Source: Leptolyngbyaceae cyanobacterium SM1_4_3
GTDB taxonomy: Bacteria > Cyanobacteriota > Cyanobacteriia > Elainellales > Elainellaceae
Assembly: GCA_012031415.1 (NCBI GenBank)
Contig: JAAUTN010000003.1
Span: 1-63,607, forward strand
DNA: 63,607 nt
Direction: 5' to 3'
Shown: positions 23,839-35,471 of the stretch, one piece after another
How the letters are laid out: every line of letters starts with the position of its first letter
Position numbering within the stretch: the first letter of the stretch is position 1
Made by a program: the position numbers and the translations under genes
Notes under the pieces: model-generated
What the model saw: the letters and a program-made list of their open reading frames with translations, nothing else
What the model was told of the DNA's origin: nothing
The model's database searches: none

Positions 23839-26800
23839 ACCATGGGCTAGAACGCTCCACTCAAACGTCTCATCTGTCAGCCGCCAAACAAGCATTGCTA
23901 GAGCAACGGCTGCGTGGCAAGGGCACGGCTCGTCGATCGCAGATTCCAAAGCGGCAAACCCAATCTGCACCTCTGTCGTTTACGCAACAGCGCCTCTGGT
24001 TCTTGCATCAGCTAGAACCAAATAGCCCGGTTTATCACATTCCCACTGTCCTCAGGTTTCAGGGCCAACTGCACGTAGATGCCCTTCAGCAGAGTCTAGA
24101 GGCGATCGCTCAGCGCCATGAGATTCTTCGTACTCGCTTTCCTGTTATAGACGGGCAGCCTGTGCAGACGGTGACAACCGCCCTGCCGTTTGAGTTGCCC
24201 GTGATCGATTTACAGCATCTACCCCCTGAACAGCGAGAGGCTGAGGTGCAGCACTGGGCGATCGCAGACGCCCAAATGCCGTTCGATCTGGTTCAAGGTC
24301 CGCTGCTGCGCGGCAGGTTGATCCGCCTGGCTGCCACCGAGCATGTGGGGTTGCTCACCCTGCATCACATCGTTTCCGATGGTTGGTCTACCGGGGTGCT
24401 GATTCATGAATTAGTCGCTACCTATCAGGCTGTTGTGCAAGGGCAACCTTGTCCACGACCAGAGTTGCCGATTCAATACGCCGATTTTGCCGTGTGGCAG
24501 CGCCAGACTCTGCAAGGAGAAGCGCTCGGTACCCTCCTCCACTATTGGCGGCAGCAGTTAGGCGGAGAACTGCCCGTGCTCACGCTAGGAGGGGGCGATC
24601 GCCCCCTGAGCAACCCGGCTTCCACGCCAGATTCAAGGCGAAACGCAAACCTGGAAACTGCCGCACTCCCTGACGGCAGACCTGAAGCAATTGAGCCAGA
24701 AAGCTGGAGTCACGCTGTTTATGACGCTGCTGGCAGCATTCAAAACGCTGCTATATCGTTACACCGGGCAGACCGATATTCTGGTGGGGTCGCCGATCGC
24801 CAACCGCAACCACACCGAACTGGAAGGACTGATCGGGGCGTTTGTTAATACGCTGGTCTTCCGCACCGATTTATCTCACAATCCCTCCTTTCGAGACCTG
24901 TTGCAGCGAGTGCGGGACGTAACGCTCGCAGGCTATGCCCATCAAGCGCTGCCCTTTGAGAAACTGGTCGAAGACCTCCAGCCGACACGCACCCTCGACC
25001 AAACTCCGCTTTTCCAAACCTGGTTTTCCCTGGGCAATGCGCCCATGCCTCGCCTAGAACTGCCAGAACTGGTCATCACCCCACTCGACACTCAAACGGG
25101 CACCGCTAGATTTGACCTGAGTTTAGACATGGCAGAGCACGAGGGAACGCTTGTCGGCTTTATCGAATATCGCACCGACCGATTGGATCGGGATGCGATC
25201 GCCCGGCTCCAGGGACACTTCGAGACGCTGCTGACCGGAATTGTGGCGAATCCGGATCAACGCTTAGCCGATTTGCCCCTGCTGACCCCAGCCGAGCAGC
25301 AGCAGTTGACCACCTGGAATCAAACTCAGGTCGATTTCGGTGCACCCGATTGTTTTCCGCAGTGGTTTGAAGCGCAGGTGGAACGCACACCCGATGCGAT
25401 CGCGGTGCAAACCTGCAGTAACGCCGCGATCTACGAAACCCAATCTCTCACCTACCGGGAACTCAACCAACGCGCCAATCAACTGGCTCATCATCTGCGA
25501 TCGCTCGGCGTTGCTCCTGATGCACTAGTCGGCATTGCAATGGAGCGATCGCCTGACTTAATCGTTGGGCTATTAGGCATTCTTAAAGCGGGTGGTGCGT
25601 ACGTTCCCATTGACCCTACCTATCCGCCCGATCGCATCGCCTTCATGCTGGAGGACTCCCAGGTTCCCGTGTTAGTCACCCAGCGATCGCTGCTGGAGAC
25701 GTTACCGCAACATCACGCTCAAATCGTTTGTCTGGATAGTGACTGGGATGCGATCGCTCGCTGCAATTCTGAAAACTCGGTCAGCCAAATCACAGGTAAG
25801 CATTTGGCTTACACAATCTACACGTCAGGCTCTACCGGAACGCCCAAAGGGGTGCAAATTCTCCATCGCGCTCTGACAAATTTCCTGCACTCTATGCGTC
25901 AAGAGCCAGAACTGACCGCGCAAGATGTTTTGCTGTCGATCACGACCATTTGTTTTGACATTGCTGCTCTAGAACTTTATCTGCCACTGGTGGTGGGGGC
26001 TTGTGTTGTTTTGGCAAGCCGCGAAGTCGCCATGGATAATCTACAGCTTGCCAGCGCGATTGAGCAGTCAAAAGCAACCGTGATGCAAGCCACTCCTGCG
26101 ACCTGGCGACTGTTGTTAGCAGCGGGATGGCAGGGAAATCCGCGACTGAAAATCCTGTGTGGCGGCGAAGCCTTGCCCCGCGAACTGGCGAATCAGCTTT
26201 TAGCTAGAAGTCACTCGCTCTGGAACCTATATGGCCCCACGGAAACAACGATTTGGTCAGCCGTGCAGCGAGTGAAACCGGGAGATCATCCCGTGTGTTT
26301 GGGTCGGGCGATCGCCAACACTCAGATTCACATCCTGGATGGCGCAGGCCAAACGGTGCCCGTTGGCGTACCCGGAGAATTGCATATCGGCGGCGTGCAG
26401 TTGGCGCGGGGCTATTGGGGTCGCCCTAACCTCACAGCAGAACGGTTTGTGCCCGATCCGTTTAGCCCACAACCCGGTGCCCGTCTCTATAAAACCGGCG
26501 ATCGCGCCCGCTACTTGGCCGATGGCACCATCGAATTTTTGGGACGGATCGATCATCAGGTCAAACTACGCGGCTTTCGCATTGAATTGGGCGAAATTGA
26601 AGCGGTTCTGCATCAACATCCTGACGTGCAAACGGCAGCGGTGGCTCTGCGGCAACAGCACGCCCATCGACAGTTGGTTGCCTATGTGGTTCTGAGAAAA
26701 TTTACCTCGCTTGAGCCGCAGGCATTGCGCCAGCATCTGCGGGAAAAACTGCCCGACTATATGGTGCCTGCGGTCTGGGTTGCGCTAGAGGCCCTGCCCC

Positions 26801-29800
26801 TCACGCCCAATGGAAAGGTCGATCGGCGATCGCTGCCTGACCCCGAACCCCAACGCCTTCAGCCGCTGCACCGGTTTGTCGCGCCGCGATCGCCCGTCGA
26901 ATGCCAATTAACTGAAATCTGGAAACAGGTGCTGCGGGTAGAGCAAGTTGGCATTTACGACAATTTCTTTGAGCTGGGGGGAGACTCGATTCTCAGCATC
27001 CAAATTGTGTCGCGATCGCGTCAAGCTGGGTTGCAGTTCACACCCAAGCATCTGTTCGAGCATCAAACCATTGCCGAATTAGCCGCGATCGCCCAACCCG
27101 TAGCCCCCGCGCAATCCGCTCAGGAGCCGGTGAGCGGTCGGGTGCCGCTCACCCCGATTCAACAGTGGTTTTTAGAACAGGACTTTCTGGCACCCGATCA
27201 CTACAATCAATCTCTGCTGCTTACCGTGTCGCAACGCCTCGACTACAGGGGACTAGAGCAAGCCATCCATACGCTGCTGAACCAGCATGATGCGCTCCGT
27301 CTGCGGCTGGAACAGGTAAACGGACAGTGGCAACAAGTCAATCTAGCCGCTGAACCCATCCCTCCTGTGATCCACATCGATCTAGCGGCTCTTCCCTCTG
27401 CTGCCCAGACCCAAGCGATTGAGGCGGCTACCGCAGCGCTGCAAACCAGTCTTAGTTTAGTGCGGGGTCCGCTGCTGCGGGTTGCTGGGTTTGACCTCGG
27501 GATGAATCAATCCAGCCGTCTGTTCATCGTGACCCATCACATGGCGATGGATGCAGTGTCGTGGCGGATTTTACTCGAAGACTTGCAGACCGCCTATCAA
27601 CAACGGCATCAAGAGCAAGTCCAGCTTCCGCCCAAAACTACCGCCTTTCAGCAGTGGGCAGAATCGCAGGCGTGGTCGAACTCTACTGAACAGCAGGAGG
27701 CGCTAGCCGACTGGCTACCACTATTGCCAACGGCGATCGCGCCGCTTCCAATCAAACCCCAGGGCGGAACCCATCCTGCGACAAATACCGAAGCTTCTGC
27801 CCACACCCTTTCCGTTGCACTCAGCACAGAAGAAACAACTGCCTTACTACGTCAGGTTCCGCAGGCATATCGAACTCATATGAACGATATTTTGCTGGCA
27901 GCGCTGGGCATGGCGCTGTCAGGGTGGATCGATAGTCCAAACGTTCTAATTGATGTGGAGGGGCATGGACGCGAGTCGGGCAACACGGCCATCGATCTTT
28001 CTCGCACGGTCGGTTGGTTTACCAGCATGTTCCCGGTTTGCTTCAATTTTGACGCAGGTCATTCTCCCGGAGAGACCCTCAAGGCCATCAAAGAACAGCT
28101 TCGCCACGTTCCTCAGCGAGGTGTCAGCTATGGACGATTGCGTTATCTGGGCGAAGAGTCGATCCGAGCACAGTTGCGATCGCGGCCTCAGGCTCAGGTC
28201 AGCTTTAACTATCTGGGTCAATTGGATCAACCCCTGGACAATGGGCTGTTTGAGCCTGCCCCAGAATCCAAAGGCGCAGAGAAAAGCTTACGCAATCATC
28301 GACTATATCTGCTGGATGTGAGTGGTTTTATTTTGGCCGGACGGCTCCAGCTCAACTGGGTCTATTGTGAGTCGCTGCATGAACGCGACACTATTGAGCA
28401 CCTGGCGCATCGCTGCCTGACGCAGCTGCGATCGCTGATTCACCATTGCCTTTCCCCAAATGCAGGAGGTTACACCCCCTCCGACTTTCCCCTGGCCACC
28501 CTCGATCAACCGCAGTTGGATGAGCTATGGCGGCGCGACCGCCAGATTGAAGACCTCTACCCCCTCTCTCCAGTGCAGCAGGGCATCCTGTTTCACACGC
28601 TCTATGCGGCGGACAGTGAACTTTATGGGACGCAACTGACCTATACGTTGCGCGGTGCACTCAACAAGTCAGCACTGCAACAGACCTGGCAACAGTTGAT
28701 AGAGCGACACCCCGTTTTTCGTACTGCATTTCTTTGGGATCTGGATCAGCCGTTGCAACGGGTGCGCCAGCAGGTTCCTTTACCCTGGCAAAGCCACGAT
28801 TGGCGATCGCAAACTCCAGAGGAACAACAGGCTCAACTGACGGCATTTTTACAGCGCGATCGCGCCCGTGGATTTGACTTGAATGTAGCCCCTGTAATGC
28901 GACTGACCTTAATTCGATTGGCGGATCAGGTTTACGAATTTGTCTGGAGTTCTCATCACCTCTTGTTAGATGGTTGGTCCTTACCGCTAGTTTTCAACGA
29001 AATCTTCACCCTCTATACAGCGCTTTGCCGTGGACAATCTCCAACAACAACCTCCAGCCGCCCCTATCGGGATTACATTGCATGGCTACAAATGCAGGAT
29101 CTGGCAACCGCCGAAAGGTTTTGGCGATCGCTATTGCAAGGGTTTAAAGCAATCCAATTCAACCCTTCAGCCTTATTGTCGAATGGAAGCCAAACCTCAT
29201 CTCAAAGTTTCGCCATCCAAACCAAGCCGCTTTCCCATCAGACGACTCAAACTCTGCAAGCCCTGGCACACCACCACCGACTCACCCTAAATACCCTCGT
29301 CCAAGGAGCCTGGGCAATGGTGTTAAGTCATATCAGTGGTGCCAACGATGTTGTTTTTGGAGTGACCAGTGCTGGGCGACCTATCGACCTGACGAATGCG
29401 GAATCCAGCATTGGGATGTTTATCAATACTCTTCCTGCACGCGTTTTAGTAGACGCCCAAGCTCCGTTGGTGCCCTGGTTACAGCAGCTTCAAGCTCAGC
29501 AACTACAGGCGCGGCAGTATGAATACACGCCTCTGCGGCAAATTCAACAGTGGATCAACTGGCCCACAGCAACGCCGCTGTTTGAAAGTTTGGTGGTGTT
29601 TGAGAATTATCCGGCTGATATCGCGTCACCGCAATTGCCCGATGGGTTGGAAATTCAAAATGTCCGCTCCGTGGTGAACAACAGCTACCCGCTGACGGTC
29701 AGAATTTTGCCGGGACAGGAATTGACGCTGCAACTGATGTATGATGCTGCTCGGTTTAAAGCCAATGGGATGACGGACTGGCTGGAGCAGCTTACGGCTC

Positions 29801-30917
29801 TGCTGTTGCAGATCGCTTCCCTAGACACCGAGCCCGACACGCCGCTTGCGCGTCTATTAGACACCGTTTTCAAACCAAAGCCTGTCGCTTCCCCTCTCGC
29901 CTTTAAGAATCGACGGCGCAAACTGGTCAGTGTGTCAGCCGATGAATTGGTGCAAGTCACCGATTTACAACCGGGCTCTGCATTGCCGATGGTGATTCAG
30001 CCAAGCGACCAGGCGTTGCGCCTGACCGATTGGGCCAAGAGCCATCGAGCCTGGATTGAGTCGCAGCTTTATCAGCGAGGCGGAATTCTGTTTCGAGGAT
30101 TTCAGGTGCAGGGCGCTGAGGATTTTGGTGAATTGATGCAGGCGATCGCCCACGAACTCATGACTTACACCTATCGTTCGACGCCGCGCACCCATGTTCA
30201 CGGGCAGGTTTATACCTCAACAGAATATCCTGCCAATCGCTCGATTCCGCTGCACAATGAGATGGCCTATGCCAGCCAATATCCTGCAAAGATTGCCTTT
30301 TACTGTGTGCAGCCTGCCCAGCAAGGGGGAGAAACGCCCATTGCCGATAGCCGCCGCGTTTTCGCCGGAATCGATCCAGCGATTCGATCGCAATTTCAGC
30401 ACCATGGTGTGCTCTATGTCCGCAACTACGGTAGTGGGCTAGATTTGCCCTGGCAAAATGTGTTTCAGACCGATCAGCGATCGGTTGTGGAAGACTATTG
30501 CCGTCATGCCAACATTGATTTTGAGTGGTGGGGGAATGATCAACTCCAAACTCGACAGGTTTGTCCGGCGATCGCACCCATGCTCAAACGGGCGAGTCAG
30601 TTTGGTTTAACCAGGCCCACCTATTCCATGTGTCTAGCCTAGAACCTGACGTTCAACAAAGTCTAATCACGGAACTCTCCTGTCAAACGCTGCCACGCAA
30701 CGCCTATTACGGAGATGGTTCTGCAATTGAAGATAGCGTTTTAGCCAGCATTCGACAGGTTTACGTGCAAGAAACAATCCTCTTCCCTTGGCAAGCAGGA
30801 GATGTATTGCTCTTAGATAACCTCTTGACGGCTCACGGTCGTCGTCCGTTTGTCGGCCCCCGTACAGTACTCGCAGGAATGGCAGATCCAATCCTGACAA
30901 CGCCGAATTCACTTTAA
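23835..30917 (+). CDS. NRPS: C-A(Gly)-PCP-E-C-TauD/SyrP-like beta-hydroxylase
   Basis: This roughly 2360-residue protein starts at ATG 23835. Domains: C (23960-25270, HHIVSDGWS); A (25350-26850), pocket D-I-L-Q-L-G-L-I-W, the glycine code; PCP (FFELGGDSILS); an epimerization-type domain (27140-28500) with HHMAMDAVSW; a DCL-type C (28540-29850, LSPVQQGILF, HHLLLDGWS); and a TauD oxygenase (29940-30900) with HNE and TAHGR. An E domain after a glycine-specific A domain is unexpected, and its HHxxxDG has Ala for Gly. The C-TauD end repeats the architecture of the 16406-20601 protein and should pair with an interface-A(Asp) protein; the only other one is on the minus strand (38120-42816). Frame breaks lie at 24606-24610 (net +1 or -2) and 30575-30577, both beside HIP1. 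Open pieces are 23835-24848, 24691-30642 and 30561-30917. Confidence 0.9.
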
Positions 30918-30932
30918 ACCAGGAGCAAAATC

Positions 30933-31205
30933 ATGAAAACAATGGGGAAATACTGCAAAGCATACCTCGTCAAACAACTGCGCCAATTCGATCACTGGAG
31001 CGAACAACAAACGTACCCAGAACAACCGGATGAACAAACGACGGACGTCAATCAAGAACTCGCAGAGGAAGACATTCTCTATCTTCAAGAAAACTATATT
31101 GTGACCAATGGAGTATTTCCGAATGAAAATATTGTCTTTGATCAGGTCTCACCCGAATGGATTGATTTCTGTCAAACTGTTCTCAATTTTTCAGTGCCAG
31201 ACTAA
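30933..31205 (+). CDS. Small acidic protein of unknown function at the end of the NRPS operon
   Basis: This is a 90-residue protein with a good AGGAG ribosome site, starting 15 bases after the upstream NRPS stop, so it is very likely real and co-transcribed. It begins MKTMGKYCKAYLVKQLRQF, has an acidic middle (about residues 25-50), and ends with ENIVFDQVSPEWIDFCQTVL. No signal peptide or membrane segment is visible. It is not an MbtH protein: the NPFDD start and the MbtH tryptophan pattern are missing. I recall similar small proteins near other cyanobacterial NRPS genes but cannot verify this. The position suggests a chaperone or accessory role, which is a guess. Its stop overlaps the apparent end of the convergent NRPS reading frame. 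Confidence 0.75.
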   Translation: MKTMGKYCKAYLVKQLRQFDHWSEQQTYPEQPDEQTTDVNQELAEEDILYLQENYIVTNGVFPNENIVFDQVSPEWIDFCQTVLNFSVPD

Positions 31206-34200
31206 TGCAATTTTTTGGCATCGACGTGCTTAACCTGAACGACCGTAGGTGAGAGATGGCGTAGGCCGAGCCTGCACCATCTCTCACATCCCACCCTCAG
31301 GAATTCGGATTCAACAAAACTAGATTTTAGTGGTTGAAAGCACCGCTGGGCAGTGCTTTCAACCATTATACTTTGGGCTCTATTAAATTCACAATCCCTA
31401 TGGCGACTCGGTGCAGGTAAGAAACCAGCTTGAATTAGATGAGAAATGTAAGTGCCAAGCAACTCATCATTCAAAACTGGGCAAGTAATAGAACTCGTTG
31501 CAAGCCCAGTCAATGTATTGTTTGCATCAAACGGTTGCACGATTTGTCGATGTCGTGAAGAGGGAACGGTCTCTTCTCCCACACTTACATTTCCCCCTTC
31601 TAAACGAACGCTTCCCTCTTCCGCAAAAATGGGAATTAGTGGATATAACGCATTATCCACCGTTCCCTCACGCACCAACGTTGATCTCCACGTCGCGTAA
31701 TCAACAAACTCCATTGGATACCCAAAACTATAGAGATAGTGAAACACCTCACGCATCGACAACGGTTGAGGGTTAACAAGGTGAAATACTTGACCCAAAG
31801 ACTGCGCTTGCTGTGATAGATAAACGGCAGCTTGACTCACATAATCACACGGATTTAAGTCTAAGCTGACGTCTAGATCAGGCATACTTTTAAGCTGAAT
31901 GCAGCCTTTGATCATCCGATAAATCATGTCGTCGGTATTGCAAACCCCTGTCTTGCTATGACCTGTGATAAATCCCGGTCGATAAACGCAGACGGGTAGG
32001 CCGCGATCGCGCGCGATCGCAACCAATTTTTCAGCCACCCACTTGCTTTGAGCATAGCCACTAGACGGCATCTGAAAGCGATCGAGACTTTCATTCTCTC
32101 GAATAGCCCCGTTGCCCAGGTTGCCAGATGAAATAACCCCAGTACTAGAAACAAAGTGGACGGGTTTTACCTTCGCTTGGCTTGCTAATCTCAGAACCTC
32201 CTGCGTTCCAAGCACATTCGCGGCTTTAAACGCTGGGTAAGGAGAAACAGGATTGACCAACGCCCCACTGTGATAAATCGCATCAAGTTGTTGCGCCAAT
32301 TGCTGGAATTGTTGTTGAGAAAGACCTAAAAGCGGCTGAGACAAATCCCCCATCACGGGGATAATTCTGTCACTGAACGCATCATCCCAAAGCAGACAGG
32401 ATTTGAGTTTATCTTGAATCTTTTTCTGGCCGGACTCGCTCGTTGATGAGCGCACTAAACAGTAGATATCAGCTTTTGTCTGCTGAAGCAGTTCGTAAAG
32501 CAAGAAAGTTCCCAAAAAGCCCGTTGAGCCTGTCAAAAAGATCGCATTGGGCGTCCTAGTCGGATCATAGGGAATGCCCCCAGGTTGAATATCTGAATCT
32601 AAACTTGCTTCCGCCTCAAAATCGATCGTCGGTTCTTCGTGAGCGTCAGCTCCAGAAGGAGCCGTCTGAATTCTGTGAATGTCTTGTGCAATGTTGGCGA
32701 TGGTCGGCAAGCCAACCAAACGACGCAATGAAATGTTGACTCCAAATGTGTTTCGGAGACGGGTAAACAACTGGGTAAACAGCAGAGAATGCCCACCCAA
32801 TTCAAAGAAATTATCGTGAATACCGACCTGTTCAATTCCTAGAATTTGCTGCCAAATTTCAGCGATCGCCGTCTCAATGGAAGTGCTGGGGGCAACATAG
32901 CGCCTCTCCAACTCAGGGTGAGCTTGATCCGGTGCGGGCAATGCTTGGCGATCGACTTTACCACTGGGCGTTAACGGCAGGTCTTCCAGCCACACGAAGG
33001 CCGACGGCACTATGTATTCTGGCAGTCTCTCGCGCAAGACGTTCCGCAAAGATTGGATCTGTTCTTGGGGTGTCGTTGAGGGCTCAGTTGAGAGTTGTCC
33101 ATTCGCTAAAGATTCAACTAGGTAGGCAACCAGAGACGGATCGCCAAGAGTATTTTCCCTAACCACAACCACCGCTTCTCGCACCGATTGATGCTGAACC
33201 AATAGCGCCTCAATTTCTCCCAACTCGATCCGGAAGCCACGAATTTTGACTTGATGATCGATCCGTCCTAAAAATTCAAGATTTCCATCCGGCAACCATC
33301 TACCTAGATCTCCAGTTTTGTAGATGACTGAATGCTTCTCAGTCGATTCAAAATGGTCGTTCAGGGATGAGAACTCTCCAATACTGGAAAATGGGTTGGG
33401 CACGAAGCTTAAGCGAGTTTTTTCCTCATTTTTCCAGTATCCATTTCCCACCCCAACGCCCGATACACAAATTTCTCCAGGCACCCCAATTGGGGTTGGC
33501 TGCATGTGTTCATTGAGGACATAGAGCCTCAGATTTGCCAACGGTTTGCCAATCGGAACCGTGCGCAAATTTTCGGGCAAGGGCGCGTCAATGATGAGCT
33601 GGGTAATATCATCAGCCGCTTCCGTTGGCCCATAGGCATTCGCAATTTTAATGGAGGGATATACCCTCAGCCATTGGTTGATCAATTCGACTGAAACATA
33701 TTCCCCAGTGACCATCATCACCTTCAGTTCGGGGAGTGCTCTCTGATGAGGTGGTAGCTGAGAAACATACTCAAGCAACCCCTTGAGAATTACCGGAACG
33801 AGTTCAGCGAGGGTAATTTTTTCGGTTTGAAGAACCTTCAATAGTTTCTCTGGATCACAAACCGTTTCCGTATCGATAACAACGGTTTTGCCGCCGGTTA
33901 TCAAAGGCGCTAAAAACTGCCAAACCGAAATATCGGATGAGGCTGGAGCACTTTGCAGAAAACTAAATTCTCCATTGAAATTCAGAGCATCAAGCTGTGC
34001 ATAGATATGATTCACGGCTCCATCATGCCGAATGACTGCACCCTTGGGCAACCCAGTTGAGCCAGAGGTGTAGAGCATGTAAGCCGGGGCGATCGCTCTG
34101 TTAAACTTGGGCAGATTTTCCTTTGAGAATCTATCAAAATCCTGTTGGCTATGGATACGGATTGAACCTAGATCGGCTCTTTCTACCCTACTGAGAGCAG

Positions 34201-35389
34201 CATCTAGACAAATAATATGCTCTAGCGCCGAACAGGTTTTCACAAAACTGGTTAGGCTCTGCATAAATCCACAATCTGTTAAAACAAATTTGACTTCGCT
34301 ATCGGATAGCATGTATTGAATTCTATCCACCGGATAGGTGCTGTCGATGGGCACATAGGCACCCCCTGCTTTATGAATGGCCAGAATAGCAATCAAAAAA
34401 TTGATGTCTCGACCCTTTAAAATCCCAACGAATTCCCCTGGTTTTAAGCCTAAATCCTGTAGGAGATTAGCGATTTGGTTTGCATTTGAATTGAGATCGT
34501 GATACGTGATTCGAGTGTCTTCCCAAACGGCAGCAATGCTAGTTGGATTTTGTTCAACCTTCTTTTCAAATAATTCGTTGAGCGTTTGTTCGAGCGAGTA
34601 AGCCCTGTGACTGTCGTTAAAATCCTTCAGAATCTGGTGCCGATCGCCTTCTTTCAAAAAGACAACATCTGCTAGTTTGATGCTGAGCTGCTCAACCACG
34701 CATTCAACAACATTGATGTAATAGTTAGCAAATAGCTTTATCGTCTCATCTCGAAATAGAGAATCGCTGTAATCAATTTTGCCATGAATGCGATCGCCCT
34801 TCACAACAAAAGAAATTGTCAAATCATTTTTAAGATCTATATCCCCAACATCGGGATGGATGTTTTCTAATAAAACAATAACATCAAAGATTGAACAGCG
34901 ATTCTGATAGCGTGGAATCTTCAATAGCTGAACCAGCCTATCGATAGGATACTGTTGATGAAGATAGGCATTGATCACGCTATCCTTAACTTGAAGCAGC
35001 AACTCTTTAAATGTGAGATCCTGGCTTACGTGAGTACGCAGCGGCAGGATCCTATTAGCAGAATCCTGAATATCAGGATGGGTTCTATAATTCGGAATAC
35101 CAACAATGAGGTCGCGATCGCCAGTGTAGTTCTCCAGCAAAACCTCAATCGCCGACAACAAAAACAAATAGATTGAGGAATAGGAGTTGTTACTAATCTG
35201 AATCACGGCTTGCGAAAGACGTTCACTCAGCTCAAATTGCACAAATTGATTCTTCTTGCAATATAAACTCGGTCTGATGTAGTCAGTGATGAGGGTGGTC
35301 TCTGGCAGGTTTCCCGCTAGCTTGTTGAGCCAATAAACTTTGTCGGAAAAGCGATTAGAGAGATGTATATTTGTTCTTTCAGCCAGCAT
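31202..35389 (-). CDS. NRPS: half-C - A(diaminobutyrate-like) - PCP - thioester reductase
   Basis: This roughly 1395-residue protein opens with only the C-terminal half of a condensation domain (about 260 residues, no HHxxxDG). The A domain (34560-32930) has pocket residues D-I-W-E-M-T-A-D-D, resembling codes I recall for 2,4-diaminobutyrate; the two acidic positions fit a basic side chain. Then come a PCP (FFELGGHSLL) and a terminal reductase (about 32580-31430) with GSTGFLG for NAD(P)H and YAQSK, so release is reductive, to an aldehyde or alcohol. AGGAGG at 35399-35404 favours the ATG at 35389 over the frame's ATG at 35416. Reductases of this kind usually end near FLPAP (about 31410). The last 60 residues read through a terminator-like hairpin, so the real stop is probably near 31398. 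Confidence 0.88.
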   Translation of the reverse strand: MLAERTNIHLSNRFSDKVYWLNKLAGNLPETTLITDYIRPSLYCKKNQFVQFELSERLSQAVIQISNNSYSSIYLFLLSAIEVLLENYTGDRDLIVGIPNYRTHPDIQDSANRILPLRTHVSQDLTFKELLLQVKDSVINAYLHQQYPIDRLVQLLKIPRYQNRCSIFDVIVLLENIHPDVGDIDLKNDLTISFVVKGDRIHGKIDYSDSLFRDETIKLFANYYINVVECVVEQLSIKLADVVFLKEGDRHQILKDFNDSHRAYSLEQTLNELFEKKVEQNPTSIAAVWEDTRITYHDLNSNANQIANLLQDLGLKPGEFVGILKGRDINFLIAILAIHKAGGAYVPIDSTYPVDRIQYMLSDSEVKFVLTDCGFMQSLTSFVKTCSALEHIICLDAALSRVERADLGSIRIHSQQDFDRFSKENLPKFNRAIAPAYMLYTSGSTGLPKGAVIRHDGAVNHIYAQLDALNFNGEFSFLQSAPASSDISVWQFLAPLITGGKTVVIDTETVCDPEKLLKVLQTEKITLAELVPVILKGLLEYVSQLPPHQRALPELKVMMVTGEYVSVELINQWLRVYPSIKIANAYGPTEAADDITQLIIDAPLPENLRTVPIGKPLANLRLYVLNEHMQPTPIGVPGEICVSGVGVGNGYWKNEEKTRLSFVPNPFSSIGEFSSLNDHFESTEKHSVIYKTGDLGRWLPDGNLEFLGRIDHQVKIRGFRIELGEIEALLVQHQSVREAVVVVRENTLGDPSLVAYLVESLANGQLSTEPSTTPQEQIQSLRNVLRERLPEYIVPSAFVWLEDLPLTPSGKVDRQALPAPDQAHPELERRYVAPSTSIETAIAEIWQQILGIEQVGIHDNFFELGGHSLLFTQLFTRLRNTFGVNISLRRLVGLPTIANIAQDIHRIQTAPSGADAHEEPTIDFEAEASLDSDIQPGGIPYDPTRTPNAIFLTGSTGFLGTFLLYELLQQTKADIYCLVRSSTSESGQKKIQDKLKSCLLWDDAFSDRIIPVMGDLSQPLLGLSQQQFQQLAQQLDAIYHSGALVNPVSPYPAFKAANVLGTQEVLRLASQAKVKPVHFVSSTGVISSGNLGNGAIRENESLDRFQMPSSGYAQSKWVAEKLVAIARDRGLPVCVYRPGFITGHSKTGVCNTDDMIYRMIKGCIQLKSMPDLDVSLDLNPCDYVSQAAVYLSQQAQSLGQVFHLVNPQPLSMREVFHYLYSFGYPMEFVDYATWRSTLVREGTVDNALYPLIPIFAEEGSVRLEGGNVSVGEETVPSSRHRQIVQPFDANNTLTGLATSSITCPVLNDELLGTYISHLIQAGFLPAPSRHRDCEFNRAQSIMVESTAQRCFQPLKSSFVESEFLRVGCERWCRLGLRHLSPTVVQVKHVDAKKLH
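31249..31287. terminator. Hairpin between the converging NRPS operons
   Basis: GTGAGAGATGG at 31249-31259 pairs perfectly with CCATCTCTCAC at 31277-31287, with further partial pairing inside. It lies 44 bases after the plus-strand operon's last stop. There is no clear T-run, so it could be a mobile palindrome instead of a terminator. Confidence 0.4.
31331..31365. terminator. 13-bp perfect stem-loop, probable terminator of the minus-strand operon
   Basis: TGGTTGAAAGCAC (31331-31343) and GTGCTTTCAACCA (31353-31365) form a 13-bp stem with a nine-base loop. T-rich sequence follows on the minus strand. It falls inside the uninterrupted minus-strand reading frame, which suggests that frame runs past the true gene end. 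Confidence 0.55.
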
Positions 35390-35398
35390 TACCATCAT

Positions 35399-35404
35399 CC
35401 TCCT
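35399..35404 (-). promoter_or_regulatory. Shine-Dalgarno AGGAGG fixing the half-C NRPS start
   Basis: A perfect AGGAGG (CCTCCT on the plus strand) lies nine bases before ATG 35389. It shows that the protein genuinely begins inside a condensation domain and is not simply a 5'-broken gene. Confidence 0.75.
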
Positions 35405-35471
35405 GAGAAAATGCAAAATAAGTCTTTCATGGGCGCTAGTGAAGGGGATGCATGCAACGTATGCACCGCCT

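Noticed and set aside
30933-31205. MbtH-like protein
   Set aside because: Length and position fit, but the NPFDD start and conserved tryptophans of MbtH proteins are absent.
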